DNA of 64,000 nucleotides from Bryobacterales bacterium. Lineage in GTDB: Bacteria; Acidobacteriota; Terriglobia; Bryobacterales; Bryobacteraceae. Shown here piece by piece: positions 37,284 to 46,538 of the stretch. The notes beneath the pieces were generated by a model, which was not told the DNA's origin, ran no database searches, and saw only the letters and a program-made list of their open reading frames with translations. How positions within the stretch are numbered: the stretch's first letter is position 1; each line of letters begins with the position of its first letter. The stretch is from contig JAEUQE010000007.1 of NCBI GenBank assembly GCA_016789785.1, positions 28,970 through 92,969 on the forward strand. The letters run 5' to 3'. The position numbers were made by a program, and so were the translations under genes.

Positions 37284-38213
37284 ATGAAGACCAAATGCAA
37301 GAGTGAACGCGCCGACGTGTACGAACGCGTGACCAACCAAATCATCGAAGCCATCGAACGCGGGGCCGCCGAATGGCGGATGCCGTGGCATAAGCTGGCC
37401 GGAGCTAATTCGATGCCCGTCAATGCCGTAACGCGCAAGCCCTACCGTGGCGTCAACGTCCTGAGCCTGTGGGCGACCGCGATTGAACGGGGCTACCGTT
37501 CCAGCGTTTGGGCCACCTACGCGCAATGGCGGCAGTTGGGCGCGCAGGTTCGCAAAGGCGAGGAATCAAGTTTCATCGTGTTTTGGAAGTTCGACCGGTT
37601 CACCGAAGTTGAAGACGCCAGCGCCGAGAGCGACGGCGAAGGAACCGAACGGCGCGGCTCCATTCTGGCGCGGGGCTATCACGTCTTTAACGCCGAGCAG
37701 GTGGACGGGTTCGCCTTGCCGCCTCTTGAACTGCCCCAGCCCGGCGAACGGATCGAAGCCGCCGAGCAATTCTTCTCCCATCTTGGAGCGGAAATCCGGC
37801 ACGGCGGGAATCGGGCCTTTTACAATCCAACGCTCGACTTCATCCAGTTGCCGCCCTTCGCGCTCTTTCGAGACGAAGCCGCCTACTACGCCACCCTCGC
37901 CCATGAATGTATTCACTGGAGCGGAGCCTCTCACCGGTTAAACCGCGACTTGAAGGGCCGGTTTGGAGAGGAGGCCTACGCCGCCGAGGAATTGGTTGCC
38001 GAACTCGGGGCCGCGTTCCTGTGCGCGGATTTGGGGATTGCGAACGAGCCGAGACCCGATCACGCCGCCTACGTTCAAAGCTGGCTTTCCGTCCTGCGCA
38101 ACGACAAGCGCGCGATCTTCACCGCCGCTTCCAAAGCCCAGGCCGCAGCCGATTGGATGCACGACCGTCAGCCGGATGTCTCCCCGGTTCCCGTGGCCGC
38201 GATGACCGCCTGA
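37284..38213 (+). CDS. ArdC-like antirestriction protein
   Basis: 309 aa from the ATG at 37284 with AGGAGG 7 bases upstream. The N-terminal domain (ADVYERVTNQIIEAIERGAA, EWRMPWHKL, NAVTRKPYRGVNVLSLW) is the ArdC ssDNA-binding domain; the C-terminal zincin-like metallopeptidase domain has the HECIHWSG zinc motif near residue 210 and GEEAYAAEELVAELGAAFLC with a third ligand Glu. ArdC proteins coat incoming single-stranded plasmid DNA and shield it from host restriction. This belongs to the transfer-related backbone. Confidence 0.88.
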   Translation: MKTKCKSERADVYERVTNQIIEAIERGAAEWRMPWHKLAGANSMPVNAVTRKPYRGVNVLSLWATAIERGYRSSVWATYAQWRQLGAQVRKGEESSFIVFWKFDRFTEVEDASAESDGEGTERRGSILARGYHVFNAEQVDGFALPPLELPQPGERIEAAEQFFSHLGAEIRHGGNRAFYNPTLDFIQLPPFALFRDEAAYYATLAHECIHWSGASHRLNRDLKGRFGEEAYAAEELVAELGAAFLCADLGIANEPRPDHAAYVQSWLSVLRNDKRAIFTAASKAQAAADWMHDRQPDVSPVPVAAMTA

Positions 38214-38223
38214 ATTGAACACT

Positions 38224-38256
38224 CGGGGTTGCTTCCTTGCCGAGGCAGCCCCGTTT
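38224..38256 (+). terminator. Terminator-like hairpin after ardC
   Basis: CGGGGTTGC (38224-38232) pairs with GCAGCCCCG (38245-38253), one G-T wobble, followed by TTT. It lies 10 bases after the ardC stop. The rest of the gap, 38257-38574, is GC-rich and shows no supported gene. Confidence 0.5.
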
Positions 38257-38574
38257 CGCGCGGTTCTTTCTCGGGCTTGCGCGGTTGTGCTGTCTCGACC
38301 TTCCTTTGGTTTTTTGGTGTGTTCACTCTCCGCGCCTATCGCTCCTGTTACGGCTGGCGCGGCTGCCGGTCACGTCCCGCTGTTGCTTGGCGTGCCCGGC
38401 GTCCTTCGCAAGCGTCACGCCAGGACTTGCGCCTGTCATGCCTCTTGCCCGTGAAGCGCGTCCCGCCGTCTGGAGCGGGCGCGTTCGCCCTTTCCTTCCG
38501 TTTCGGCCCCGCCTGTTCCTCCCCCGCTTGTGAAGGAACCAGGACGGTTCCCAAACAAAGAAAGGAAACACACC

Positions 38575-38988
38575 ATGAAAAACACCAAGAAGAAGATCGA
38601 ACAACCCACACCCAGCGCCGCGCCGCTCTACCAGAACCGCGTCACGCTCGTCGGCTACCTCGGGCACGCTCCCGAGCGGGTCAACGGCCATGCGGTCCTG
38701 TCGCTGGCCACGAAAACCTCGTGGAAGGACAAAACCTCCGGCGAGTGGCAGTCGCGCACCGAATGGCACCGCGTCATCGCCTGGGGCGCTTTGGTCGAAG
38801 CGGTAAAGTCGTTCGCCACCGGCGAGTATGTCCTTGTCGAAGGCGAGCTCAAGTCCAGCGAGTATGAACGCGAGGTCGTAGTGATCGGTACGCCCAACAA
38901 GGCTATCGTTCTGACCCGCTCCTGGGAAATCCGCGCGCGGGCCATCCGCAGGCTCGTTCCCAAGCCCGCCCTCAAGAAGGCGGCTTAG
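38575..38988 (+). CDS. ssb: Single-stranded DNA-binding protein
   Basis: 137 aa from the ATG at 38575, preceded by AAAGGAA. The OB fold is recognisable: QNRVTLVGYLGHAPERVNG, LSLATKTSWKDKTSGEW, TEWHRVIAWGALVEAVKSFA, TGEYVLVEGELKSSEYE. The acidic C-terminal DDDIPF tip of housekeeping SSBs is absent; the tail is basic (RLVPKPALKKAA), as in many plasmid SSB-like proteins. It should protect transferred single strands. A strong terminator follows at 39007. Confidence 0.87.
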   Translation: MKNTKKKIEQPTPSAAPLYQNRVTLVGYLGHAPERVNGHAVLSLATKTSWKDKTSGEWQSRTEWHRVIAWGALVEAVKSFATGEYVLVEGELKSSEYEREVVVIGTPNKAIVLTRSWEIRARAIRRLVPKPALKKAA

Positions 38989-39006
38989 GCGCGGGCCTCT
39001 CCACTA

Positions 39007-39036
39007 CCCCGGCCCTCGAAAGAGGGTCGGGGTTTT
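39007..39036 (+). terminator. Rho-independent terminator after ssb
   Basis: CCCCGGCCCTC (39007-39017), loop GAAA, GAGGGTCGGGG (39022-39032), one G-T wobble, then TTTT. It lies 18 bases after the ssb stop. Confidence 0.85.
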
Positions 39037-39054
39037 GGCGTTCTCAAGGGCTGA

Positions 39055-39468
39055 TTAGTCTTTCCTGGAATTGGTAATGTACAAAGCCATACCCGCGCCT
39101 ATCGGACGAAATACAACGACAACGGTGCAACAAAACAAAATGAATGCCATCCCACGTACAAGCACTTTCCAAGCCGTTCGCCCGTTGTAGCGTTCCGCAC
39201 TTCGCAGCACCCCTATTAGCGCGAAAAGAACATAAGAAACACCGAGAGTTCCTATCACTAACCACAATGCCCATGTGGAGCTCTTAATGGTATTGACACC
39301 CCCGTCCCTCAGAAGTTGCTCAAAGAATAGAAACGCGAGCGCCAGTGCAAGGTTCCAAATGAAAAACCAAAGCCAAAATGCGCGCGCTAGATCGTAGTCC
39401 CCTCGCCACAATCTGCTTAGTGCGCTCAACACGTTTAGATCGTAGTGCGACCGCTTGGGACGGCTCAA
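39055..39468 (-). CDS. Hypothetical integral membrane protein
   Basis: 137 aa with four hydrophobic helices (FWLWFFIWNLALALAFLFF; ALWLVIGTLGVSYVLFALIG; VLVRGMAFILFCCTVVVVF; and a short terminal one). The basic N-terminus MSRPKRSHY suggests a cytoplasmic start. I do not recognise it. It is antisense to the surrounding backbone genes and looks AT-richer, so it may be a later insertion. It could be an entry-exclusion-type protein; that is a guess. Confidence 0.55.
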   Translation of the reverse strand: MSRPKRSHYDLNVLSALSRLWRGDYDLARAFWLWFFIWNLALALAFLFFEQLLRDGGVNTIKSSTWALWLVIGTLGVSYVLFALIGVLRSAERYNGRTAWKVLVRGMAFILFCCTVVVVFRPIGAGMALYITNSRKD

Positions 39469-39777
39469 TCAAAATCTTCCGAGAGTCTGGGGTTTTGCGT
39501 TTCTTTTTGGCGCTCCATTTCCGCGAGCGCTTCGCGCACACAGACGCACATCGGTTTTTTGATTCTGCCGCGTTAAGCGTCGCAACTCTTTCGCGTGGCG
39601 ATGCGTGCAAACAATCGTCTCCGTTCTTTCATTTTCTGTTTGCCGGTCGCGTTTACACGGAAGTATAAACGCTGATCTTCGCTCGTGTGAGCGAACCGGA
39701 GAAAACAGTTTCACACTCCGTGACAACGTGAACCGCCAAGTCCGGCCACTACGCGCCGGAAGAACCAAGGAGGAACC
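39469..39777. other. Intergenic region without a gene
   Basis: About 310 bases between divergent genes. I see no supported ORF, only an AAGGAGG ribosome-binding site just before 39778. It is the expected place for the promoter of the excisionase-relaxase operon; an oriT could lie here or at 40072-40227, but no diagnostic nic sequence is evident. Confidence 0.4.
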
Positions 39778-40071
39778 ATGCGCTTTTACAAAGAAGTCAA
39801 CACACCCGAACCCAAAACCCCGGTCACGCCGCCCCGGACGGAGCCGATGCGCTCGAAAGAACGTCCGCCCCTCGATGAAACCGAGCGGCTGGCCGACCTC
39901 AACATGGTGGCGCGGCGGCTCGGCGTCAGCACCCGGTACGTCCAGCAGCTCACCCGCCGCAAGGTCATCCCGGTGATTCGACTCGGACGCCGCTGCACGC
40001 GCTACGACCTCGAAGCGGTGCTCGCCGCCATCCGCCGGTACGAAGTTCAGGAGATGGGCCGCGCAGCGTGA
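39778..40071 (+). CDS. Excisionase-like helix-turn-helix protein
   Basis: 97 aa, start supported by AAGGAGGA 4 bases upstream. The C-terminal half is an HTH_17/excisionase domain: LADLNMVARRLGVSTRYVQQ, LTRRKVIPVIRLGRRCTRYD, LEAVLAAIRRYEV. The N-terminal 40 residues are Pro-rich and disordered. It lies just ahead of the relaxase and could serve as a relaxosome accessory factor, excisionase or operon regulator. Confidence 0.75.
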   Translation: MRFYKEVNTPEPKTPVTPPRTEPMRSKERPPLDETERLADLNMVARRLGVSTRYVQQLTRRKVIPVIRLGRRCTRYDLEAVLAAIRRYEVQEMGRAA

Positions 40072-40227
40072 CGCTGCACCCAGTGGCGCCTCGTGTCCGT
40101 AACGACACGTTGGCATTCCCGTACGGCAATCCGTTAGGGCTTCCCTCCCCGCGTATCCGGGCGTTGCCGGGAGCCCTAACTTTTGCCGGTAACCACAAAC
40201 TCGCCGCACAATTTTCTTTTTGATCTT

Positions 40228-42969
40228 ATGTTGACCATCCGCGCCATGTCTGGAGGAACCGGGTACGCCGCCCGGCACCTGGAAAAGAACGACTACTACG
40301 CCGAGAACGAGCGGGTCGTTGGGCACTGGTTTGGCAAGGGAGCCGAACGGCTCGGGCTTGAAGGTGAAGTCACCCAGGAACAGTTCGAGGCGTTGCGGCA
40401 GGGGCTTGATCCGAACACCGGCGAATCGCTCCGCCCGCGCCAATCCGCCGACCGCACCGGCCCGGACGGGGAAGTGCAATCCCAAGGCCGCGCGTTCTAC
40501 GACAACACCCTGTCCGCGCCCAAGAGCGTTTCGGTGATGGCTATTCCCGGAGGGGATGAACGGTTGATCGAAGCGCACCGCAAGGCAGTTGCCGAAACAC
40601 TCGCCGAACTTGAAGCCATCGCCGCGACGCGCGTACGGGTGAATGGCGAGAACTGCGACCGCACCACCGGGAACGTGGTGATGGCCTGTTACGAACATGA
40701 CGCCTCACGGGCGCTTGACCCGCAACTGCACACTCATTGCGTCGCGTTTAATTTGACGCACGACGACGTGGAAGAACGCTGGAAAGCGCTTCAGGCCAGG
40801 CCGTTCTACGAGCAGAGCGGACTATTGACCAATATTTACCGCAACGCGCTCGCCCGCGAAGTGATGGCGCTGGGTTATGAAATCGAACAACGCACCGACG
40901 CGAAAGGCCGCGACCTCGGATTTGAAATCAAGGGGCTTTCCCCCGAACTGTTGGAAATCTACAGCCAGCGCAGCGCCCAGCGCGATGCCGCCATCGCCGA
41001 CTTTGTGGAGCGCAACCACCGGGAGCCGACCGAAAACGAAATCGCCGTTCTTGTCCGCGAAACCCGGCCCGACAAGCTTGCGGAAATTTCCACGGCGGAA
41101 GTCCGCGCATTGCAACTGGACCGGCTCACGCCGGAATTGCGGCGCGAGATGGAAGCAGTGCGCGACGCCGCGCGGGAACGTACCGGATACGCGCTAGAGC
41201 CGTCCGGCAGCGTCCATGCGCTCGACTACGCGCTCGACCACATCTTTGAACGCGTTTCGGTCGCGTGCGAACACGAGATTCTCGAAACGGCTCTTGAACA
41301 GGGACGCGGCACGGTGTCCATGGCCGAACTGCGCGCCAGCTTAAACGCCATGGAAAAGAGCGGCGAAGTGCTACGCTCCGGCCCGGAACTGGCCACGCGC
41401 GCGAGTCTGGAACGCGAATGCGAGATGATCGACATCGTCAATGCCGGTGTCGGCGAATACGAACGTTTGGGAGCCAACCGAACACATGCGCCGTCCAAAA
41501 CGCTTTCGGACGAACAAAACGAAGCCGTTGCTTTTGTTTTGGACAGCCGCGACTTCGCCGTGAACGTCCAAGGGGCCGCCGGGACGGGCAAAACCGCCAT
41601 GCTGCGCGAAGTGACGCGCGAGCTCGCGTTCGCCGGACACGCCACCACCGCCGTGGCTCCCACCCAAAGCGCCGTTGAGGAATTGCACAAGGCCGGTCTT
41701 GAAGGCGCGATGACGATTGAACGGCTCTTGCAGGACAAGGAAGCGCAGGGATTGCTCAATGGACGCGTTCTTTTGGTGGACGAAGCCGGGATGGTTTCCG
41801 GTCGTCAGATGCATGCCCTACTGCAATTGGCGGAACATCGCAACGCCCGCGTTCTTTTTTCCGGCGACACCCAGCAGATTCAGCCGGTCGAAGCGTGCGA
41901 CGCGTTGCGCGTCCTCGAAATGGAATCGTCTCTCAAATCGGTCAGCCTTAATCAGGTGCGCCGCCAGAAAGACGCCGCTTACCGCGACGCCATTGAATCG
42001 CTTCGCGACGACCCCTCGCTCGGCCTCGAAAAACTCATGGCGATGGACGCCGTCCACTTGCGCCAACCGCTCGACCGGCCCAAGGCGGTCGCCGAGGCGT
42101 ATCTCGCGGCCAAGGGCGAAGCGCTGGTCGTCTGCCCGACCCATGCGGAAATTGATGCTGTTACATTCCACGTTCGCGAACAGCGCCGCGCCGCCGGTGA
42201 ACTGGGCGACGGCCAAACCGTCGAACGGCTCGAACCGCTGCAATGGACGAACGCGCAGAAGAGCAAGCCCGAGAACTTCAAGCCCGGACACGTTCTGGTT
42301 TTTCATCGGGACACGCGGGACGCCCGTAAACATCACGCCTACACCGTTGTGGACGTTCAGGACGGCGCGATCACGACCGAAGGCGACGATGGCACCACCG
42401 CCGTTTTTTGTTCCAAGCACGCCAAGGCGTTCTCGGTCTTTGAACGGCACGAGGTCGAAGTCGCTCCCGGCGACAAACTCCTTCTTCAAGAAAACCGGCG
42501 CGGCGATCTGCACGCGACCAACGGCGAACGGGTGACCGTACAGGCGATTGACGCGGACGGGTTGATCCATCTGGACGATGGACGGGTGTTGCCGCGCGAT
42601 TACCGCCAGTTCGATTACGGTTACGCCGTCACCGCCCATCGTTCCCAGGGCAAGACCGTTGACCATGTGATTGTCTCGGGCGAAGTCATGTCCAAGGAAC
42701 TGTTTTACGTCGCGGCTTCGCGCGGACAAAAGAGCATCGCGGTGTACACGAGCGACGCCGAACTCTTTGAGCAATCCATCGCCCGCTCCGCCGCCCGGCA
42801 ATCGGCCACCGAACTCGCCGCGCGCCAGGCCGCCCAACAGGTCGCCTTGCAACAACAGCAAGCCCATCAGGAATTCGCCGCGCCCGCGCCGAGCCACGAG
42901 TATGGCGCGCCGTCCGCGCAGGCCCAACAATCTCAAAACCAATCACCGGGAGTTTCGTATGATCGATAA
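40228..42969 (+). CDS. MobF-family conjugative relaxase-helicase (TrwC/TraI-like)
   Basis: 913 aa from the ATG at 40228 (MLTIRAMSGGTGYAARHLEK), the standard opening of MobF relaxases; the frame extends 15 codons upstream. The catalytic Tyr pair is KNDYYAENERVVGHWFGKG, and the HUH metal motif is DPQLHTHCVAFNLTHD. The C-terminal half is a RecD/TraI-type 5'-3' helicase: Walker A VQGAAGTGKTAMLREV, VLLVDEAGMVSGRQMH, VLFSGDTQQIQPV and GYAVTAHRSQGKTVDHVIVS. It nicks the transfer origin, stays on the 5' end and unwinds DNA toward the coupling ATPase. The Gln-rich tail is low-complexity. Confidence 0.95.
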   Translation: MLTIRAMSGGTGYAARHLEKNDYYAENERVVGHWFGKGAERLGLEGEVTQEQFEALRQGLDPNTGESLRPRQSADRTGPDGEVQSQGRAFYDNTLSAPKSVSVMAIPGGDERLIEAHRKAVAETLAELEAIAATRVRVNGENCDRTTGNVVMACYEHDASRALDPQLHTHCVAFNLTHDDVEERWKALQARPFYEQSGLLTNIYRNALAREVMALGYEIEQRTDAKGRDLGFEIKGLSPELLEIYSQRSAQRDAAIADFVERNHREPTENEIAVLVRETRPDKLAEISTAEVRALQLDRLTPELRREMEAVRDAARERTGYALEPSGSVHALDYALDHIFERVSVACEHEILETALEQGRGTVSMAELRASLNAMEKSGEVLRSGPELATRASLERECEMIDIVNAGVGEYERLGANRTHAPSKTLSDEQNEAVAFVLDSRDFAVNVQGAAGTGKTAMLREVTRELAFAGHATTAVAPTQSAVEELHKAGLEGAMTIERLLQDKEAQGLLNGRVLLVDEAGMVSGRQMHALLQLAEHRNARVLFSGDTQQIQPVEACDALRVLEMESSLKSVSLNQVRRQKDAAYRDAIESLRDDPSLGLEKLMAMDAVHLRQPLDRPKAVAEAYLAAKGEALVVCPTHAEIDAVTFHVREQRRAAGELGDGQTVERLEPLQWTNAQKSKPENFKPGHVLVFHRDTRDARKHHAYTVVDVQDGAITTEGDDGTTAVFCSKHAKAFSVFERHEVEVAPGDKLLLQENRRGDLHATNGERVTVQAIDADGLIHLDDGRVLPRDYRQFDYGYAVTAHRSQGKTVDHVIVSGEVMSKELFYVAASRGQKSIAVYTSDAELFEQSIARSAARQSATELAARQAAQQVALQQQQAHQEFAAPAPSHEYGAPSAQAQQSQNQSPGVSYDR

Positions 42970-43288
42970 GCTCGACCGCCGCATGGAACTGAACCGCGAC
43001 CTCGGCCCCCAGCGCTGCCTCATCGTCCGCACCGCCAAAACCACGCACGGCCTGTTCTATACCGGCCTCCTGCGCTGGGAGGGCGACAACTCGAAGCTTG
43101 TTTTGTATTTCGCCACCGTGGTGGTCACCATCACCGGTCAGGGTTTGCTTGATCGCTACGGTTCCCTCCTTGCCGACAACAAACTGCGGCATCTTTCCGC
43201 CCCGGCCCGCACCGACCGGTTCCACGTCACGCACGAAGGCTCCGAAGGCGTCGAGCGCATTGACGTTGTCCGGGTCGATCAATCGTAA
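42959..43288 (+). CDS. Hypothetical protein downstream of relaxase
   Basis: 109 aa from the ATG at 42959, overlapping the relaxase end by 11 bases. It is soluble and beta-rich: RCLIVRTAKTTHGLFYTGLL, RWEGDNSKLVLYFATVVVTI, LLDRYGSLLADNKLRHL. No known family. The overlap suggests translational coupling and perhaps a role with the relaxase. Confidence 0.6.
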   Translation: MIDKLDRRMELNRDLGPQRCLIVRTAKTTHGLFYTGLLRWEGDNSKLVLYFATVVVTITGQGLLDRYGSLLADNKLRHLSAPARTDRFHVTHEGSEGVERIDVVRVDQS

Positions 43289-43310
43289 CCCTCTAACCGA
43301 AAGGACCCCT

Positions 43311-43907
43311 ATGAACATCCGTCCCCGTCTGTGTCCCCCCTCGTTCGTCCGCGCGCTGGCCGCCCTCGGGCGGGACACTTGTCCCGATCTACGATCGGTC
43401 GATATGTGGTCTCTACTCCTGCGAAAGAGCGCGCCCGCGCCCGAACCCCGGATGTTCCCGGCGTTCTGCGTCAACGATCCGTCCATCCAGCCCTACCTCA
43501 TGCGCAGGCTCGATTGCCTGCCGCGTCCCCCTCTTGAATCCGTCCCGGCGTTCGCGCGTGTGGCGTTCTATGGCGACAAGTGCGGGTTCTGGCGGTTCGA
43601 TGTCATCGCCGGCAAACCGTGCGGTGACGGCGATTACCTGCTCTACGGTCAGGAAGACGACGCCCGCGGAATCCATTGGCGCACGCTCACGCTTTCCACA
43701 ATCCGCAGCTACCCGGCTGTGTTTCTGCAAACGCATCCTTCGCGCATTCAACTTGGCACGGCTCCCGCCAGTCCGAAGCGGCCTGTCAGTCGCCGCGCTG
43801 CGAAGCTGGGGAAGAAATCAGGGCGCGGCCTGAATGCCGCCACCGCTGTTACGGGGCGGCTTCAGGCCTTTGCGCCAGTTCAAGAACGCACCGATGCACG
43901 GCTCTAA
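43311..43907 (+). CDS. Hypothetical protein
   Basis: 198 aa from the ATG at 43311 with AAGGA 6 bases upstream. The middle has a compact globular section (FARVAFYGDKCGFWRFDVIA, GDGDYLLYGQEDDARGIHWR, TLTLSTIRSYPAVFLQTHPS); the C-terminus is basic and repetitive (PKRPVSRRAAKLGKKSGRGL). No family recognised. It is last in the relaxase operon; a hairpin at 43994 follows. Confidence 0.55.
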   Translation: MNIRPRLCPPSFVRALAALGRDTCPDLRSVDMWSLLLRKSAPAPEPRMFPAFCVNDPSIQPYLMRRLDCLPRPPLESVPAFARVAFYGDKCGFWRFDVIAGKPCGDGDYLLYGQEDDARGIHWRTLTLSTIRSYPAVFLQTHPSRIQLGTAPASPKRPVSRRAAKLGKKSGRGLNAATAVTGRLQAFAPVQERTDARL

Positions 43908-43993
43908 TCCATGCCGCAGCGTTGGAGGTGGAGAAGTGGATGGGGTGGGGCTTCATTCCCGAGACAGAAAAAAGTTCTTGTAGAGACACCATC

Positions 43994-44012
43994 CCTAAGC
44001 CTTCGGCTTAGG
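43994..44012 (+). terminator. Hairpin at the end of the relaxase operon
   Basis: CCTAAGCC (43994-44001) with GGCTTAGG (44005-44012), 3-base loop, followed by TTCT. It lies between convergent genes and could act on both strands. The T-run is weak. Confidence 0.5.
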
Positions 44013-44120
44013 TTCTGGACACCGCTGGACGCGGTTGTGCGCCTCCGTGTGTAGCGTTCTCCGGGCAGCTATCCGCGCGGGTAATTGCATCGACGCGCGC
44101 TTTCGTTCGTCACGTCGCGT

Positions 44121-44953
44121 CTATTTCTCCGCGCGCTTGAACAGATAAATCCGCGCCGATTGTCCGCCCACCTCTCGCGCCACATCCCGGTACATAACCT
44201 CGTTTTCGTCCTCGCGTTCGGGACGCAACGTCTTTACCAGTTGCGGACGCCCGGAGTCGTCGCACTCGTAAACCCGCACCCATTCTGGTTTGCGGCCTAC
44301 AAATGTCAGCTGCACCGTGCTCGTATCCACCGTCTCCTGATCGAACGATAACGTCGAGGTGTAGTAGTGCAGACCCAGCTTGCAACTGGACGTCAAGCGG
44401 CAGTGCAGTTCAATATCAAACGGCTGATCGGCCTTGAGCGGTTCCAGAAACGGCACCGTGATCTTCTTGGAAATGCTTTCCGGGCCTACCAGCACCGGCT
44501 CGATTCGGCTCTTCCTTTCCGGGTCCTGTTTCAAATCGTACGCATAGCAATTCAACTGGCTGAACGGTACTCCCTCCTCCGAGTCGATACTGAACGGAAG
44601 CGCAGTTTCCCGCTCCGCCTTGCAATACCCCGCGTACCGCCAGGTCATTTCGAGGTCTTTGCCCTCGATCCGGGCAAACTGTTCGGCGGTTTGAATCGTC
44701 AGGCTCCGGTTCATCCCGCGCCTTAAGTTCGCCGCGTTGAGCGAATCGATGCTCAGGCCTTCAATCTCGACCGTTGCCGACTGAATCCGCCGCCGCTGGG
44801 AGCGGGCGTACGCCATGGCCGCAATCGCCACGCACACCAGTCCGACGCCAATCCCCACCAGCCAGCCGCGCTCGATTGCACCAGCCCCAGAATGGTGGTC
44901 ACCGGGCCGAGCAGCGCGCTTAACGTTGCCAGCGTTTGGGACAGCGAGCGCAT
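44121..44953 (-). pseudogene. Membrane-anchored hypothetical protein, frameshifted near its N-terminus
   Basis: The ATG at 44953 opens a good membrane-protein N-terminus (MRSLSQTLATLSALLGPVTT, then ILGLVQSS), but that frame soon loses coding sense. The adjacent frame carries on from about 44880 with RGWLVGIGVGLVCVAIAAMA and a 230-residue mostly beta domain to 44121 (TVEIEGLSIDSLNAANLRRG, CKLGLHYYTSTLSFDQETVD, RIYLFKRAEK). A one-base change near 44875-44895 would join them into two adjacent transmembrane helices plus an exterior domain. No family recognised. Confidence 0.6.
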
Positions 44954-44957
44954 ACAG

Positions 44958-44990
44958 AAAACGGGCCACGGGTTTGGTTCCCGTGGCCCG
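44958..44990 (-). terminator. Strong minus-strand terminator directly before a gene start
   Basis: An 11-bp perfect stem CGGGCCACGGG/CCCGTGGCCCG (44962-44972 and 44980-44990) with a 7-base loop. On the minus strand it is followed by TTTT (44961-44958) and then, 4 bases on, the ATG at 44953. It may stop read-through from the PEP-CTERM gene at 45224 or act as a leader attenuator. Confidence 0.75.
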
Positions 44991-45223
44991 CTGGTTGTGA
45001 AGGTTCAGGTGACATTCCAAAGGGGACTATGCCCAAAGGGTGCCGCCGCCTTCAAGGAATTACCATCTATTGGCGTGACGAAGGCTTAGCCACCCGCGCC
45101 GCCACCGCTGAAGAGCAACCGATTGGTTTGAGCGGTCAAGAGGGGCCTCCTTTCCGACGCTCGCCGTTAAGCGAGGTCAACGGTCATGCAAACATCTCGG
45201 CGATGCGGGCGAACGGTCGCGAG

Positions 45224-45916
45224 CTAGTGACGAAGCCGACTCGTTGCGGCTCCCGCTAGAGCGACAAGCGCCAACCCGGCCAGCCCGAAAGTGGACGGCT
45301 CGGGGACGCTGGATACCGTAATCGACAGATTGTCGAAATAGATGTCGATACGCTCGACGACCGGGTCAGGCACGTTGTACGAGTCGCGCGACCCAAACCC
45401 GAAGATCATCGGCTGGGTGAAGTTGGGATGCGCGGCGGCGTTCACGCTCCCCGTGGAAAAATCGAAAAGCGTGAAGTCTGCCGCCTGAAGTCCGTTCACC
45501 GGGAATGACTGAAAGACTCCCTCAGCGGCGGCAGCGCCAATATCGTGGAAGTAGAGGTTTCCGCCCTGCTGAATCCACAAGTCCCAGCCCGAGAAAAAGA
45601 GCGACCCGAGGAGCACATCGACGCGCACATCCACGGATGCGGAGATGCCTGTGATGGCTCCCAGCGCGGCAGGGTCATACGCGAACGCGCCACGCATCAG
45701 CGCATAGGTCGAAGTGTGAGCGCCGATCGGCACTCGCACCGCGAGCCGCAGACCGTTCGCGGGGTTGCCTATGGCGGTGTTGGAAAAGGCCTGGCTCAGG
45801 TTGGGAGACGTGTTTTCAAAGACCGTGTAGTCGCCAAGCGACAGCACCGAATCCTGAAATATCGCGCCCCCGAACGACAGGGGAGCGCCAAGGAACAGCA
45901 GCGTCAAGAACCGCAT
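45224..45916 (-). CDS. PEP-CTERM sorting domain protein
   Basis: 230 aa from the ATG at 45916. The signal peptide is MRFLTLLFLGAPLSFGGA. The body is beta-rich (FQDSVLSLGDYTVFENTSPN, LWIQQGGNLYFHDIGAAAAE, IYFDNLSITVSSVPEPST). The C-terminus is a PEP-CTERM signal: VPEPS, a hydrophobic Ala/Leu helix and the basic tail SRLRH. It should be anchored by an exosortase encoded elsewhere. It is unlike the cohesin proteins. It follows the short recombinase gene by 37 bases. Confidence 0.8.
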   Translation of the reverse strand: MRFLTLLFLGAPLSFGGAIFQDSVLSLGDYTVFENTSPNLSQAFSNTAIGNPANGLRLAVRVPIGAHTSTYALMRGAFAYDPAALGAITGISASVDVRVDVLLGSLFFSGWDLWIQQGGNLYFHDIGAAAAEGVFQSFPVNGLQAADFTLFDFSTGSVNAAAHPNFTQPMIFGFGSRDSYNVPDPVVERIDIYFDNLSITVSSVPEPSTFGLAGLALVALAGAATSRLRH

Positions 45917-45953
45917 AAAACCTCCGTAACAGGTAATTTGCAAAAACGCTTCG

Positions 45954-46514
45954 TCATGCCCACATCCGCGCCGCGATCTTGCGTTCTTCCGGGCCGACCG
46001 CATCGGCGTAGATCGTTGTCGTCTCCAGCCGGGCATGGCCCATCCACTTTTGCGTCATGTTCAGCGGCACGTCCGATGTTGTCGCCTTCACCCCGAACCC
46101 GTGCCGGACACCTTTGGGCGTTGCGTACAGTCCCCGGATGGACGCCGCTTCCATCACTTCCTTCACCCGCCGCCATGCCGTTGTCCGCGACCAGTTCCAC
46201 AGGAGGGCGTCGCCCGTTTGGGCGAGGCCGTGGACGGTGTCCAACGTTTGGAGAAATTCTTTCGGGACGGGTACCGCACGGAAAACACCCTTGCGCCGTT
46301 TCTTGAGGCTTTCGAGAATAACGACGCCCGCCGCGAGATCCACTCGGCTGCCTGTGAGGGCGAGCGCCTCCGATATCCGGCAGCCCGTATGCGCCAGCGT
46401 CGCGCAGAACGTATAGACCGCTTCGGGCGCTTCTTTCGCTGCCCGCAAGAAATCCTGACGCTGTACTGGCGTCAGGTACTTGCGTTGCCCGGCGGAATCG
46501 AAGAGTTGCATCAT
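45954..46514 (-). CDS. Short tyrosine recombinase
   Basis: 186 aa from the ATG at 46514 (GGGGGAG upstream); the frame also opens at 46556, inside a palindromic site. The catalytic domain is complete: TLAHTGCRISEALALT (Arg), LKKRRKGVFRAVPVP (Lys region), PKGVRHGFGVKATT (HxxR), WMGHARLETTTIYAD (His, Tyr). Nearly all of the N-terminal SAM-like core-binding domain is missing, though YLTPVQRQDFLRAA opens the catalytic domain as usual. Such minimal recombinases are often plasmid-borne. The two palindromes beside its start (46539, 46685) are candidate targets. Confidence 0.85.
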   Translation of the reverse strand: MMQLFDSAGQRKYLTPVQRQDFLRAAKEAPEAVYTFCATLAHTGCRISEALALTGSRVDLAAGVVILESLKKRRKGVFRAVPVPKEFLQTLDTVHGLAQTGDALLWNWSRTTAWRRVKEVMEAASIRGLYATPKGVRHGFGVKATTSDVPLNMTQKWMGHARLETTTIYADAVGPEERKIAARMWA

Positions 46515-46538
46515 GAGCCACACTCCCCCGCCCGGTTT

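Noticed and set aside
38215..38574. Overlapping plus-strand frames between ardC and ssb
   Set aside because: Low-complexity Arg/Cys/Pro translations typical of GC-rich noncoding DNA; a terminator follows ardC.
39469..40698. 409-codon minus-strand frame across the excisionase and relaxase start
   Set aside because: Its opposite strand carries the recognisable HTH protein and MobF N-terminus; the frame has no motif.
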